A DNA stretch of 51,913 bases from Comamonadaceae bacterium. GTDB taxonomy: Bacteria > Pseudomonadota > Gammaproteobacteria > Burkholderiales > Burkholderiaceae_C. Shown here one piece after another: positions 43,947 through 51,913 of this stretch (its first letter is position 1; each line of letters starts with the position of its first letter). The position numbers and the translations under genes were made by a program. The notes beneath the pieces are model-generated. The model did no database searches and was not told the DNA's origin. It was given only the letters and a program-made list of their open reading frames with translations. The DNA is taken from NCBI GenBank assembly GCA_027483665.1, contig JAIXUC010000020.1, positions 132,719-184,631 on the forward strand, in the 5' to 3' direction.

Positions 43947-44259
43947 CAAGATGGATCCTGACGAGCGTGAGCTTCTGCTGGCCTTCGAAAAAGGTCAGTT
44001 GAAGTCGGTTGCCACGAAAGGTGAGTTGACGAAATTGAAGGCTGCCGCACGCGCCACGGCATTGAAGGATCGGCGCGTGAACATTCGCCTGTCTTCCGGT
44101 GATCTGTCGGACATCCAAGTCAGAGCGCTAGAGGAGGGCATTCCCTACCAAACGCTCATCGCCAGCGTGCTGCACAAGTACGTGACGGGGCGTCTGACGG
44201 ATCGTCCTTCAGCCAGCCCTCCAACTGCAAAGCCGCCTGCGTCGAAGAGCGGGCGCTGA
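43939..44259 (+). CDS. CopG/BrnA-type ribbon-helix-helix antitoxin
   Basis: 106 residues from ATG 43939. The RHH DNA-binding core RVNIRLSSGDLSDIQVRALE, then GIPYQTLIASVLHKYVTGRL, is typical of antitoxins paired with BrnT-like toxins. The N-terminal 50 residues are charged and helical (DPDERELLLAFEKGQ), probably the toxin-neutralising part, and a Pro/Ser/Lys tail follows. It overlaps the toxin gene by 8 bp and should autoregulate the pair. Confidence 0.85.
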   Translation: MPNKMDPDERELLLAFEKGQLKSVATKGELTKLKAAARATALKDRRVNIRLSSGDLSDIQVRALEEGIPYQTLIASVLHKYVTGRLTDRPSASPPTAKPPASKSGR

Positions 44260-44297
44260 CCGAGCGTATGCGGGAGGTGCTAGCTACTCCGCAACCA

Positions 44298-44864
44298 TCA
44301 CACGGCTTCCCCACCCTTCATCCGCTCACTCTTCCAATACACATCATCTCCGCCGTCCATGCGGTTGAGCACGCGGGCCAGCACGAACATCAGGTCGGAC
44401 AGGCGGTTGAGGTATTGGCGGGGGGCGTCTTTCAGGGCTTCTTCGTTGCCCAGCGCCACCACGGCGCGTTCTGCGCGGCGGGCCACGGTTCGGCAGACGT
44501 GGGCCTGGCTGGCTGCGCGGCTACCGGCGGGCAGGATGAACTCTTGCAGGCGCGGCAGTTGCGCGTTGTGGTGCTCCAGCGCTTCGTCGAGCGCGGCCAC
44601 GGCTTCGGCTTTGAGCAGCTCGTAGCCGGGGATGGACAGCTCGCCGCCCAGGTTGAAGAGTTGGTGTTGCACCTCGACCAAGAGAGCGCGCACCTCGTCG
44701 GGCATGGGCTCGCACAGCAGCAGGCCGATGTGCGAGTTGAGCTCGTCCACATCGCCCATGGCGTGTACGCGCAAGCTGTTTTTGGAGACGCGGCTGTTGT
44801 CGCCGAGTCCGGTGGTGCCGCCGTCGCCGGTGCGGGTGGCAATTTGAGTGAGTCTGTGGGCCAT
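44298..44864 (-). CDS. Cob(I)yrinic acid a,c-diamide/ATP:cob(I)alamin adenosyltransferase (PduO type)
   Basis: 188 residues from ATG 44864 (MAHRLTQIAT). ATP-binding motif TRTGDGGTTGLGDNSRVSK at the N-terminus. Helical bundle with GDVDELNSHIGLLL and the C-terminal RQYLNRLSDLMFVLARVLN, both PduO hallmarks. It adenosylates cob(I)alamin to make coenzyme B12. Relevant to the metH pair only in that the organism uses B12; the partner enzyme for adenosylcobalamin is not in the window. Confidence 0.93.
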   Translation of the reverse strand: MAHRLTQIATRTGDGGTTGLGDNSRVSKNSLRVHAMGDVDELNSHIGLLLCEPMPDEVRALLVEVQHQLFNLGGELSIPGYELLKAEAVAALDEALEHHNAQLPRLQEFILPAGSRAASQAHVCRTVARRAERAVVALGNEEALKDAPRQYLNRLSDLMFVLARVLNRMDGGDDVYWKSERMKGGEAV

Positions 44865-44911
44865 GGGCGCGCAGCCTAACACCGCGGTGCGTGGGCTGCG
44901 CTGGGCCTGGC

Positions 44912-46267
44912 TCAGGGCTGGGGCCGGGCGTCTGCGCTGGGGGAGCCGGGGGCTGCGCTGGGGGTAGGGCTGGGGCTGAGGCCCGCAGCGGCGTTCGCGG
45001 TTGCCGCACCACGGCCAGAAGTCGCCAGTTGTCGCGCTGCTTCACTGGCGACATCGAACCCGGAGCAGCTGAGGAAGCTGCGCTTGGCGCAAGACCCCTC
45101 CGCCGTGGCGCTCAGTTCCAGCGCTGTTCGCATGTAGCGCTTGGATGCTTCTTCGAAGCCCAGGCCTTGGGCGGCGCGGCCCATGTAGAAATAGGCGAGG
45201 TCGAGCTTGAACCCCAGGTCCATCACGTCCTGCGCAAGGTCGCGCCACAAGCCGCTGTCGTGCTTGCTGCGTAGCGCGCCCTGCTTGACCAGCAGGCCGG
45301 GGACATTGCCACCTTGCAATTCAAAGCGGCCTTCGGTGAAGGCCTCCCAGCGCGGCGAGTACAGCGCCAAGGCCCGGCTTGGATCGGCGCTGGGTCTGCC
45401 GGCCTTGCTGGCGCCGAGCCAGTCATAGGCTTGGGCTGTTGCCGGGTCGTTGGTCGCCTTGGCATAGATCTGCATCATGGGGTTTCGCAACTCGCCGAGG
45501 GTGGCTTTGCGGTTGTCCGACGTGGGGTGGGTTCTGAGGAACTCAGGGCCTCCGCCACCTGAGAGGCGACCCATCTTGTCCCACAGGCTGACGGCGGCAT
45601 CCGGGTGGTAGCCAGCCCTGGCGGCCAGCTCGATTCCAAAGCGATCGGCCTCGTACTCGGTCTGGCGGCCATTGGGTAGGTTCACGAAGGCCAGCGCAGC
45701 CAGAGTGAGGCCGGTGTGGGCGGCCCGGAAGTCGTTGCTGTCTTTGGAGGTGGCCGCAGAGACCGCCAGCACGACCATGCTGGACGCTAGTTGAACCGAC
45801 ATCTTCTCCGCGCCGTGTCCGGCCAGTGCGTGGCCGATTTCGTGGCCCATGACCTGGGCAATCTCGTCGTCGGTGGCGGCCAGCTTGTTGAAGAAGCCGG
45901 TGTAGATGCCCATGAGGCCACCAGGCATGCAAAAAGCGTTGACGGTGCCCGGCTCGTCGATGACGGTAACCTGCCAGTCCCAGTCTCGGGCTTCGGGGCG
46001 GTACTTGACGGCCTGGGCAATCAGTCGGTTGGTGATGGTTTTGACCCGCTCGACCTGCGGCCCCGAGGCTAATACCTTGGATTTTTTGCCGTACTCGCTG
46101 ACCATGGCGCTGTAGTAAGAACGGCTTTGCTTGGCTGCCGAATCCTCGCTCACCAGCTGCAGCTGGCTTCGCCCGGTCATGGTGTTGGTGGCGCAGCCAG
46201 TCAGGGCCACAACGGTGAGCAAGGCAGCAAGAATGGCAGTGCCGCGGGTCCGCTTGGGTTGTTCCAT
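44912..46267 (-). CDS. M48-family metalloprotease lipoprotein
   Basis: 451 residues. N-terminal lipobox LLTVVALTGCATN predicts an anchored lipoprotein. The zinc motif HEIGHALAGHG (HExxH near residue 140) with a downstream Glu ligand in EYEADRFGIEL is the M48 signature (BepA/Oma1 relatives) for outer-membrane quality control. The C-terminus is a Pro/Ala-rich tail. ATG 46267 chosen for GAGG seven bases upstream and a proper signal. It is divergent from the D-lactate dehydrogenase gene. Confidence 0.9.
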   Translation of the reverse strand: MEQPKRTRGTAILAALLTVVALTGCATNTMTGRSQLQLVSEDSAAKQSRSYYSAMVSEYGKKSKVLASGPQVERVKTITNRLIAQAVKYRPEARDWDWQVTVIDEPGTVNAFCMPGGLMGIYTGFFNKLAATDDEIAQVMGHEIGHALAGHGAEKMSVQLASSMVVLAVSAATSKDSNDFRAAHTGLTLAALAFVNLPNGRQTEYEADRFGIELAARAGYHPDAAVSLWDKMGRLSGGGGPEFLRTHPTSDNRKATLGELRNPMMQIYAKATNDPATAQAYDWLGASKAGRPSADPSRALALYSPRWEAFTEGRFELQGGNVPGLLVKQGALRSKHDSGLWRDLAQDVMDLGFKLDLAYFYMGRAAQGLGFEEASKRYMRTALELSATAEGSCAKRSFLSCSGFDVASEAARQLATSGRGAATANAAAGLSPSPTPSAAPGSPSADARPQP

Positions 46268-46426
46268 GTCTTTGCCTCGATCCATTTGCAAACGCCTTGG
46301 ATTTTGTTGGACGCACCCTGCCGCTGTCCAGAATGCCAGTGAGCAGGGCATCAACCCCCATGACAAGGGGCGCAAAACATGCACACTCCGAGCTTCATCG
46401 AACGCCGTCGCCATCCGGAGAAGCCC

Positions 46427-47854
46427 ATGAACGCACCCACGTCCGCTCAACAGTTCATCCCAGCCGTGGCAGCGCGCCCGGTGCCGCCGGCCATGATCGA
46501 AGCCCTGCGGGCCTTGCTGGGTGAGCGCTGCTCCACCGCCCAGGCCGTGCGCGACCAGCATGGCCGCGACGAATCGGCCTACACGCATGTGCCAGCCCCG
46601 CAAGCCGTGGCGTTTGCGCACAGCACCGAAGAAGTGGCTCAGGTGTTGAAGCTGGCCAACGCTCACGAGGTGCCGGTGATTCCCTTCGGCGTGGGCTCCT
46701 CATTGGAAGGCCACTTGCTGGCGGTGCAAGGCGGCATCAGCCTGGACGTGAGCCGCATGAACCGCGTGCTGTCGGTGAACGCCGAAGACCTGACGGTGAC
46801 GGTGCAGCCTGGCGTGACGCGCAAACAGCTCAACGAAGAAATCAAAAGCACCGGCTTGTTTTTCCCCATCGACCCCGGCGCAGATGCCAGCTTGGGCGGC
46901 ATGTGCGCCACCCGCGCCAGCGGCACGAACGCGGTGCGCTACGGAACCATGCGCGAGAACGTGCTGGCCTTGGAGTTGGTGACGGCTTCTGGCGATGTGG
47001 TCCGCACCGGCACGCGCGCCAAAAAAAGTGCCGCTGGCTATGACCTGACGCGCCTGATGGTGGGCAGCGAGGGCACGCTGGGCGTCATCACGGAAATCAC
47101 GCTCAAGCTCTACCCGCTGCCAGAGGCGGTGTCGGCTGCGGTGTGTTTTTTCCCCAGCATCGAAGCCGCGGTCAAGACCACCATCCAGATCATTCAGATG
47201 GGCATTCCCATTGCCCGCGTCGAGCTGCTGGATGGCCGCACGGTGGGCATGGTGAACGCGCACAGCAAGCTGTCGCTGCGCGAGGAACCCATGCTGCTAA
47301 TGGAGTTCCACGGCTCGCCGGCCGGCGTGCGCGAACAGGCTGAAGCTGTGCAGGCCATCGCGCAAGACGAAGGCGGCCAGGCGTTCGAGTGGGCGACCAC
47401 GCCTGAGGAGCGCACGCGTTTGTGGACAGCGCGGCACAACGCCTACTTCGCAGGCATCCAAAGCAGGCCTGGCTGCCGGTCCATCTCCACCGACACCTGT
47501 GTGCCGATTTCCCGGCTGGCCGATTGCCTCCTGGAGTCGGTGGCAGAGGCTGACGCTTCTGGCCTGACTTACTTCCTGGTCGGCCACGTGGGCGACGGCA
47601 ACTTCCACTTTGGCTATCTGATCGACCCCGACAGCGCCGAGGAACGCGCCCTGGCCGAGCGCTTGAACAGCGCATTGGTGAGCCGCGCATTGGCGATGGG
47701 CGGCACGTGTACGGGCGAGCACGGCATTGGTTTGCACAAGATGGACTTCTTGCTGTCCGAAACTGGTGCGGGCGCGGTGGACCTGATGCGCGCCATCAAA
47801 CGCGCCCTGGACCCGAAGAACATCCTCAACCCGGGGAAGATCTTTTCGCTCTGA
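46427..47854 (+). CDS. FAD-linked D-lactate dehydrogenase (cytochrome)
   Basis: 475 residues. N-terminal FAD domain (VIPFGVGSSLEGHLLAVQGG, LTVTVQPGVTRKQLNEEI, MCATRASGTNAVRYGTMREN) and a C-terminal FAD-oxidase domain with VGHVGDGNFHFGYLI and TCTGEHGIGLHK. These match the D-lactate dehydrogenase (Dld1/LDHD) subgroup better than GlcD, although both belong to the same FAD-oxidase family. It would oxidise D-lactate to pyruvate with electrons to the respiratory chain. ATG 46427 (MNAPTSAQQF) chosen. It is 41 kb from glcEF, so not their missing subunit by position. Confidence 0.88.
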   Translation: MNAPTSAQQFIPAVAARPVPPAMIEALRALLGERCSTAQAVRDQHGRDESAYTHVPAPQAVAFAHSTEEVAQVLKLANAHEVPVIPFGVGSSLEGHLLAVQGGISLDVSRMNRVLSVNAEDLTVTVQPGVTRKQLNEEIKSTGLFFPIDPGADASLGGMCATRASGTNAVRYGTMRENVLALELVTASGDVVRTGTRAKKSAAGYDLTRLMVGSEGTLGVITEITLKLYPLPEAVSAAVCFFPSIEAAVKTTIQIIQMGIPIARVELLDGRTVGMVNAHSKLSLREEPMLLMEFHGSPAGVREQAEAVQAIAQDEGGQAFEWATTPEERTRLWTARHNAYFAGIQSRPGCRSISTDTCVPISRLADCLLESVAEADASGLTYFLVGHVGDGNFHFGYLIDPDSAEERALAERLNSALVSRALAMGGTCTGEHGIGLHKMDFLLSETGAGAVDLMRAIKRALDPKNILNPGKIFSL

Positions 47855-47888
47855 GGGTCTGCTGGCGAGGCCCTGAGCCGACCATCCC

Positions 47889-47914
47889 GTTCGCCCTGAG
47901 CCAGTCGAAGGGCT
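47889..47914. repeat. REP-like sequence of the GTCGAAGGGC type
   Basis: GTTCGCCCTGAGCCAGTCGA then AGGGCTC; GCCCT pairs with AGGGC. Related to the copy at 38647 in the same orientation. Confidence 0.6.
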
Positions 47915-48156
47915 CGTGCCTAGGTGGTCGTTCAGCTAGCGCCATTCGCCAAACCTAGACTGTGCCCGGCGGCGCGGGTATCCGTTCTCGCGCTGCAGCG
48001 CTTCCGGCGCGCACCAGCAGGCGCACCACTTCGCCACTCACAGGGGTCGGTGGCTGGAGTCGGGCGCAGGCCCCATTCGCGGTTGCCAGCACGCAAGCGC
48101 TTTACAAAAGGCGTTCAGGCAGCAACCAATGAGCACCAAGAACAGCCACCCGCGAG

Positions 48157-48272
48157 CGTGGGCTGGAGAACGAGCCGGACGCCGACACATGGCGCGAGGT
48201 GCAGGCCTGCATGAACCAAGGGCGCGGGCCGGAGAACGAAGGGGACGCCGACACCTGGCGCGATGTGTAGGC
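48157..48272 (+). repeat. Direct duplication, 50-bp units offset by 66 bp
   Basis: Units 48157-48206 and 48223-48272 agree at about 42 of 50 positions. One plus-strand frame (48133-48270) repeats ENExDADTWRxV and ends at TAG 48268-48270, with no start codon, suggesting a decayed coding tail. Confidence 0.55.
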
Positions 48273-48297
48273 GAGAAGCTTTACCCCCGCGAAGGCT

Positions 48298-49269
48298 TCA
48301 AGCGTTGCCGCGCAACTTGTCGATCAGCCCGTTGAGCTCATCGAGCGAGCCGAATTGAATGGCCACTTCGCCCATTTCTTCGACTTTGCCGTGCCGCTTG
48401 GTGCGCTTTTTCACACGCACATCTACCTGCGCGGTGAGCAGGTCTGACAGCTCTTCCTCCACACGCTTCAAGTCGCGTGATTTTTCAGCGCGGGCTTTGG
48501 TCGGTGTGAGCGAGAACTCCGCGCCCAGCTTTTTGACCAAGGCTTCGGCCTCACGCACCGACAGTTTGCGGGCGCTGATCTGCGCTGCAGCCGTGATTTG
48601 CGTGGCGCGCTCCAGCGCCAGCAGGGCGCGGGCGTGGCCCATGTCTAGGTCGCCTGCCATCAGCATGGTTTGCACCGGCTCCGCCAAGTTCAGCAGGCGC
48701 AGCAAGTTGCTGGCTGCACTGCGCGAGCGGCCCACAGCCTGTGCCGCCAGTTCGTGGGTGAGCCCAAACTCTCGGATCAGGCGTTGCAGACCTTGGGCTT
48801 CTTCCAGCGGGTTGAGGTCTTCGCGCTGGATGTTCTCAATCAGCGCCATGGCCGCAGCAGCCTCGTTGGGCACGTCGCGCACCAGGACTGGCACGCTGTC
48901 CAGGCCTGCGATGCGCGCGGCCCGAAAGCGGCGTTCGCCCGCGATGATTTCGTACAGCGGACGGTCGCCGGTGGCCGACACGCCCGAGGCGTCACCCGCC
49001 TTTTCGCGGCGCTCGCGTGCGGCTTCAGCGTCGAGCTGGCGCACGAGGATCGGCTGCATGATGCCCTGCGCCTTGATGCTCTCGGCCAGCTCGTAGAGAG
49101 CGCCTTCGTCCATGCGGGTGCGCGGCTGGTAGGCACCGGGCACCAGGTCGGTCAGCAGCAAAGAGGCGGGCAGTCCGGGTGCGGCTGGCGCGCCATCGGT
49201 GTCGGACAGCTTGGGGCCGAGCAGGGCTTCGAGGCCGCGGCCTAAGCCTTTGGGTTTCTTGGTGACCAT
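48298..49269 (-). CDS. parB: Chromosome partitioning protein ParB (CTPase clamp)
   Basis: 323 residues. The N-terminal ParA-activating tail [14 protein letters not shown], the CTP-binding domain ([56 protein letters not shown]), the central HTH ([20 protein letters not shown]) and the C-terminal dimerisation domain are all present. It loads on parS sites and is unloaded or moved by ParA. No parS sequence was found within this window. It is in operon order lysE-parA-hydrolase-parB. Confidence 0.95.
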   Translation of the reverse strand: MVTKKPKGLGRGLEALLGPKLSDTDGAPAAPGLPASLLLTDLVPGAYQPRTRMDEGALYELAESIKAQGIMQPILVRQLDAEAARERREKAGDASGVSATGDRPLYEIIAGERRFRAARIAGLDSVPVLVRDVPNEAAAAMALIENIQREDLNPLEEAQGLQRLIREFGLTHELAAQAVGRSRSAASNLLRLLNLAEPVQTMLMAGDLDMGHARALLALERATQITAAAQISARKLSVREAEALVKKLGAEFSLTPTKARAEKSRDLKRVEEELSDLLTAQVDVRVKKRTKRHGKVEEMGEVAIQFGSLDELNGLIDKLRGNA

Positions 49270-49284
49270 GGGCGGCGCTTGCTT

Positions 49285-49887
49285 CTAGGGTTTGGGGGTT
49301 GGCGAGGCGGTGTGCAGGCTGATCACCTGCGGGATGTTGGCGGTCGGCTCGGCCTGAACCAACTGTTGCAGCAGCGCGTGGCCTTGCGGCCAGTCGCCCA
49401 AGCCGCTGTCGGCGTTGATGTGCCCGGCTTCGCCGCAATCGATGAAGTGCGCGCCCCAGGCTTGGGCCAAACTTTGGGCCTTGTCAAAGGAGCAGTAGGG
49501 GTCGTTTCGGCTGCCCAGCATTAGCGCCGGGAACGGCAGGCGGTGCCGCTCGATGGGCCGCCAGCTGTGCAAGGCGGGCAGATCTTCGCGCTCGGCGTCG
49601 CCGGGGGCCACCAAGAAAGCCGCGAACACGCGGGCGGTGTGGCGCGAGTGCGCAGCCCATGCCGCTACCAGCAAGCAACCTAGGCTGTGCGCCACCAAAA
49701 CCACCGGGCTGGCGGCGGCTTGAATGGCTTCGTCCAGCCGGGCCATCCAGTCGCCGCGCAAAGGGCGCATCCAGTCGTGCTGCTCGACTCGTTGGTGGCC
49801 GTGCAGTGCCTCCCAACGGCTTTGCCAATGGGCTGGGCCTGAGTTTTGCCAGCCGGGCAAGAGCAACACGGTGTGCTGAACTGTCAT
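49285..49887 (-). CDS. RBBP9/YdeN-family alpha/beta hydrolase between parA and parB
   Basis: 200 residues. Serine hydrolase of the RBBP9/DUF1234 family. It opens VLLLPGWQNSGPAHWQSRWE; nucleophile Ser in VAHSLGCLLV (about residue 68), acid in SRNDPYCSFDKAQ, and His in GEAGHINADSGLGDWPQG. The product is probably an esterase of unknown substrate. It lies 12 bp after parA and 15 bp before parB, so it is cotranscribed with the partition genes. Confidence 0.88.
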   Translation of the reverse strand: MTVQHTVLLLPGWQNSGPAHWQSRWEALHGHQRVEQHDWMRPLRGDWMARLDEAIQAAASPVVLVAHSLGCLLVAAWAAHSRHTARVFAAFLVAPGDAEREDLPALHSWRPIERHRLPFPALMLGSRNDPYCSFDKAQSLAQAWGAHFIDCGEAGHINADSGLGDWPQGHALLQQLVQAEPTANIPQVISLHTASPTPKP

Positions 49888-49899
49888 GCGGGTGAGTGC

Positions 49900-50670
49900 T
49901 TACAGGCGCTGGATGCGTTGCACCATCTCGCGGGCGAACTCCACGAAGGCTTGGCTACCGCGCGCTGCAGGGTCGAACACCACCCCTGGGAGGCCGTAGC
50001 TGGGCGCTTCTGCCAAGCGGACGTTGCGCGGGATGACGGTGTCGAAAACCTTGTCGCCAAAGTGCGCCTTGAGCTGGTCGCTGACCTGCTGCTGCAAGGT
50101 GATGCGCGGGTCGTACATGACGCGCAGCAGGCCGATGATGGCCAGGTCTTTGTTGAGATTGGCGTGCACCTGTTTGATGGTGTTGACCAGATCGCTCAGG
50201 CCCTCCAGCGCAAAGTACTCGCACTGCATGGGCACCACCACGCCGTGCGCCGCGCACAGGCCGTTGAGCGTGAGCATGGACAAGCTGGGCGGGCAGTCGA
50301 TGAGGACGAAGTCGTACTCGGCCTGCACAACGGCCAGTGCGCCGCGCAGGCGCTTTTCGCGCCGCTCCAGCTCCACCAGCTCGACTTCTGCGCCGGCCAA
50401 TTCCCGGTTGGCACCCAGCACGTCATAGCCGCACTTCTCGCTTTTCACGCGCGCTTCGGCCACGCTGGCCGACTCCAGCAACACGTCGTAGACCGTGAGC
50501 TGCAGCCCACGTTTGTCCACGCCCGAGCCCATGGTGGCATTGCCTTGGGGGTCGAGGTCGATCATCAGCACGCGCTGGCCGACCGCTGCCAGACCCGCGG
50601 CAAGGTTGACGGTGGTGGTGGTCTTGCCAACCCCGCCTTTTTGGTTGGCGACACAAAACACCTTGGCCAT
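49900..50670 (-). CDS. parA: Chromosome partitioning protein ParA (Soj)
   Basis: 256 residues, ParA/MinD-superfamily deviant-Walker ATPase. Deviant Walker A NQKGGVGKTTTTVNLAAGLA (Lys11 and Lys16), switch I MIDLDPQGNATMGSG, switch II DFVLIDCPPSL. It binds DNA nonspecifically when ATP-bound and drives segregation of ParB-parS. ATG 50670 (MAKVFCVANQ) is conserved; the upstream in-frame start at 50718 would overlap the lysE gene. Confidence 0.96.
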   Translation of the reverse strand: MAKVFCVANQKGGVGKTTTTVNLAAGLAAVGQRVLMIDLDPQGNATMGSGVDKRGLQLTVYDVLLESASVAEARVKSEKCGYDVLGANRELAGAEVELVELERREKRLRGALAVVQAEYDFVLIDCPPSLSMLTLNGLCAAHGVVVPMQCEYFALEGLSDLVNTIKQVHANLNKDLAIIGLLRVMYDPRITLQQQVSDQLKAHFGDKVFDTVIPRNVRLAEAPSYGLPGVVFDPAARGSQAFVEFAREMVQRIQRL

Positions 50671-50683
50671 GCTCAGCGCCCCT

Positions 50684-51307
50684 TCACTTGCCCAGCGCCA
50701 GCTTGACGCCAAAGCCAATCAAAAACACCCCTGCCAAACGCTCCAGCCCGTTCGACACGCGCGGGTTGGCGCGCAGCCGGTCGGCCAGCACGCGCACCAG
50801 CGTCACCATGACCACGCCATAGATGAGCGTGAGCACGGCGATGGTGGCTGCCATGGCAGCAAAGCTGATGAAGCCTTGGTGTCGGGCCGGGTCCACAAAC
50901 AGCGGGAAGAAGGCCATGTAGAACACGATGGCCTTGGGGTTGAGCAAGGTGATGGTGAAGCCTTGGCGAAACCAGGCTCGGGGCTGCATGTGCAGCACTG
51001 GCGCTTCACCGGGGCGGCTGCGAAACATTTTCCAGCCCAGCCAGGCGAGGTAGGCCGCGCCCAGCCACTGCACCGCGAAGAAGGCCGCCGGGTAAGCCAG
51101 CAGCAGCGCGGCCACACCGGCCACGGCCAGCCACATCAGCACCTGGTCACCCGCGATCACGCCCAGCGTGACCGCCAAGCCAGCACGCACACCGCCTTTG
51201 CCAGTGGAGGTGATGAGAGCCAGATTGCCGGGGCCAGGGATGAGCAAAAAGATGACGATGGCCAGCACGAAGGCGGGGTAGTCGGCGATGCCTAGGAATT
51301 CGGTCAT
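50684..51307 (-). CDS. LysE/RhtB-family amino acid exporter
   Basis: 207 residues, about six transmembrane helices. Family signatures are LLIPGPGNLALITSTGKGG in helix 1-2, LGAAYLAWLGWKMF, and GFTITLLNPKAIVFYMAFFP in the middle. Exports an amino acid or homoserine lactone-like compound. It lies 13 bp before parA on the same strand; in Comamonadaceae a LysE gene often sits beside parAB, which is known context rather than functional evidence. Confidence 0.9.
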   Translation of the reverse strand: MTEFLGIADYPAFVLAIVIFLLIPGPGNLALITSTGKGGVRAGLAVTLGVIAGDQVLMWLAVAGVAALLLAYPAAFFAVQWLGAAYLAWLGWKMFRSRPGEAPVLHMQPRAWFRQGFTITLLNPKAIVFYMAFFPLFVDPARHQGFISFAAMAATIAVLTLIYGVVMVTLVRVLADRLRANPRVSNGLERLAGVFLIGFGVKLALGK

Positions 51308-51389
51308 GGGGCTGGCTGAGTGGCTTCAGGCGCCGGGTGAAAGCGGCGGCGGGGAGCGAAGGATACGCGCAGCGCAGCAGCGCTCGGCG

Positions 51390-51913
51390 TTACTGCTTGG
51401 GCGCAGGCGCCGCCGCCGCTGGCGAGAGAGCCTGCCGGTGTTGTTCGAACTGCAAGCGTTGCAGATCGAAGCCCAAAGCCAGCAGGCGCGCGCGCACGGC
51501 TGCGTCGTCAGGCGCGCTGAGCTGCGGGGTACGCGACAGCACCCACAAGTAGTCTCGGTCTGGTTCGCTGACGATGGCGTAGCGGTAGCCGGGCTCCAGG
51601 TCGACCACCCAATAGTCGGCCCAGACGAAGGGCAGCCAGGCCAGCCAACTGGGCGCAAAGCGCACCTTGAGCTGGCCGGGCGCAACCACGCGGGCCTCCC
51701 CCAGCGCCTGGGTCAACTCGCCGTCGGCCTTGCGACAACGGTTGAGCACCTCGACGCGGCCTTCGCCCAGCACTCGGTAGGTGGCCTGCGTGTCAGAGGC
51801 GCACTGCTTTTGGAACATGTTGGGGTAGAGCGCGATCTGGTACCACGTGCCGAGGTAGCGGTTGAGGTCGACCGCAACGGCCGCCAAGGGGCTGGGTGCG
51901 CTGGTCTGCGCTG
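51390..51913 (-). CDS. blc: Lipocalin (Blc-like), N-terminus outside window
   Basis: Bacterial lipocalin, visible part about 174 residues; the frame stays open to the right edge, so the signal/lipobox lies outside. The GxW motif is NRYLGTWYQIA, followed by a Cys (KQCASDTQATY) and the second motif DRDYLWVLSRTPQL. Relatives are outer-membrane lipoproteins that carry lysophospholipids or fatty acids. A possible tie to lplT at the left of the window is only thematic. The C-terminus carries an unusual Ala/Pro tail. Confidence 0.9.
   Translation of the reverse strand, partial: AQTSAPSPLAAVAVDLNRYLGTWYQIALYPNMFQKQCASDTQATYRVLGEGRVEVLNRCRKADGELTQALGEARVVAPGQLKVRFAPSWLAWLPFVWADYWVVDLEPGYRYAIVSEPDRDYLWVLSRTPQLSAPDDAAVRARLLALGFDLQRLQFEQHRQALSPAAAAPAPKQ

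Larger units (their letters stand above)
47855..48297. other. Intergenic region with repeat and gene-remnant-like sequence
   Basis: 443 bp between the D-lactate dehydrogenase gene and the 3' end of parB. It contains a REP-like half (47889-47914) and a 66-bp-offset duplication (48157-48272). The middle (47915-48130) shows no recognisable feature. Confidence 0.6.

Noticed and set aside
46427-47854. Calling this gene glcD to complete the glc operon
   Set aside because: Motifs and length fit D-lactate dehydrogenase better, and it is 41 kb away with its own orientation.
48298-50670. parS site (TGTTTCACGTGAAACA) near parAB
   Set aside because: No match or near-match found around parAB or at the other CACGTG occurrences I noticed; a systematic mismatch search was not possible.

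Overview
The window looks like a chromosomal segment of a Burkholderiales betaproteobacterium, most likely Comamonadaceae. It is visibly GC-rich, and nearly every gene has its expected partner in that family. Pointers include a methionine synthase split into two genes, a GTP-type PEP carboxykinase, a glnK-amtB pair, CTTCGACAGG-type intergenic repeats, and parA/parB next to a LysE exporter. The family placement is inference from gene content. The parAB locus suggests the right end lies in the origin-proximal part of the chromosome. No rRNA, tRNA, CRISPR array, prophage or intact insertion sequence was seen.

Layout. 1-3.5 kb: lysophospholipid transporter lplT (cut by the left edge), a DMT exporter, a glutathione peroxidase and a PagP-like outer-membrane acyltransferase. 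3.5-8.3 kb: glycolate oxidase subunits glcE-glcF (no glcD beside them), purU, a low-molecular-weight tyrosine phosphatase and a nitrilase-family amidase resembling DavA. 8.3-10.5 kb: the nitrogen-control unit glnK-amtB with a sigma-54 promoter, an NtrC-type site and a terminator. 10.5-15.5 kb: comM followed by a large protein built like PilB/GspE whose ATPase motifs are gone, then an unknown membrane protein. 15.8-25.6 kb: a glycine-zipper protein, split metH, a rhodanese, the overlapping recQ-methyltransferase-ilvA operon and a 47-residue membrane peptide. 26-33.3 kb: pckG, a second DMT exporter, a small membrane protein divergent from a LysR regulator, a phosphoesterase, a fasciclin-domain secreted protein with an unusual leader, a universal stress protein and a TetR regulator. 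33.4-40.8 kb: an amino-acid cluster with a Leu-type binding protein, an ArgP-like regulator, D-amino-acid dehydrogenase, an aminotransferase and lysine 2-monooxygenase davB. It is interrupted by two inverted copies of a ~105-bp MITE-like element. 40.9-44.3 kb: an accessory islet with higBA and BrnTA-like toxin-antitoxin pairs around an M14 peptidase and an unknown secreted protein. 44.3-51.9 kb: cobalamin adenosyltransferase, an M48 protease lipoprotein, D-lactate dehydrogenase, parB-hydrolase-parA-lysE and a lipocalin cut by the right edge.

How the genes fit together. Several sets have a clear joint role: nitrogen sensing (glnK-amtB under sigma-54), amino-acid catabolism (dadA, aminotransferase, davB, with a DavA-like amidase 31 kb away), two-carbon and lactate oxidation (glcEF, D-lactate dehydrogenase, pckG), and cobalamin use (metH, adenosyltransferase). 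The most unusual items are the degenerate PilB-like protein in line with the competence gene comM, the PagP-like enzyme that keeps the His/Asp-Ser catalytic set, the MITE-like pair, and the fasciclin promoter whose predicted transcript starts with a perfect hairpin.
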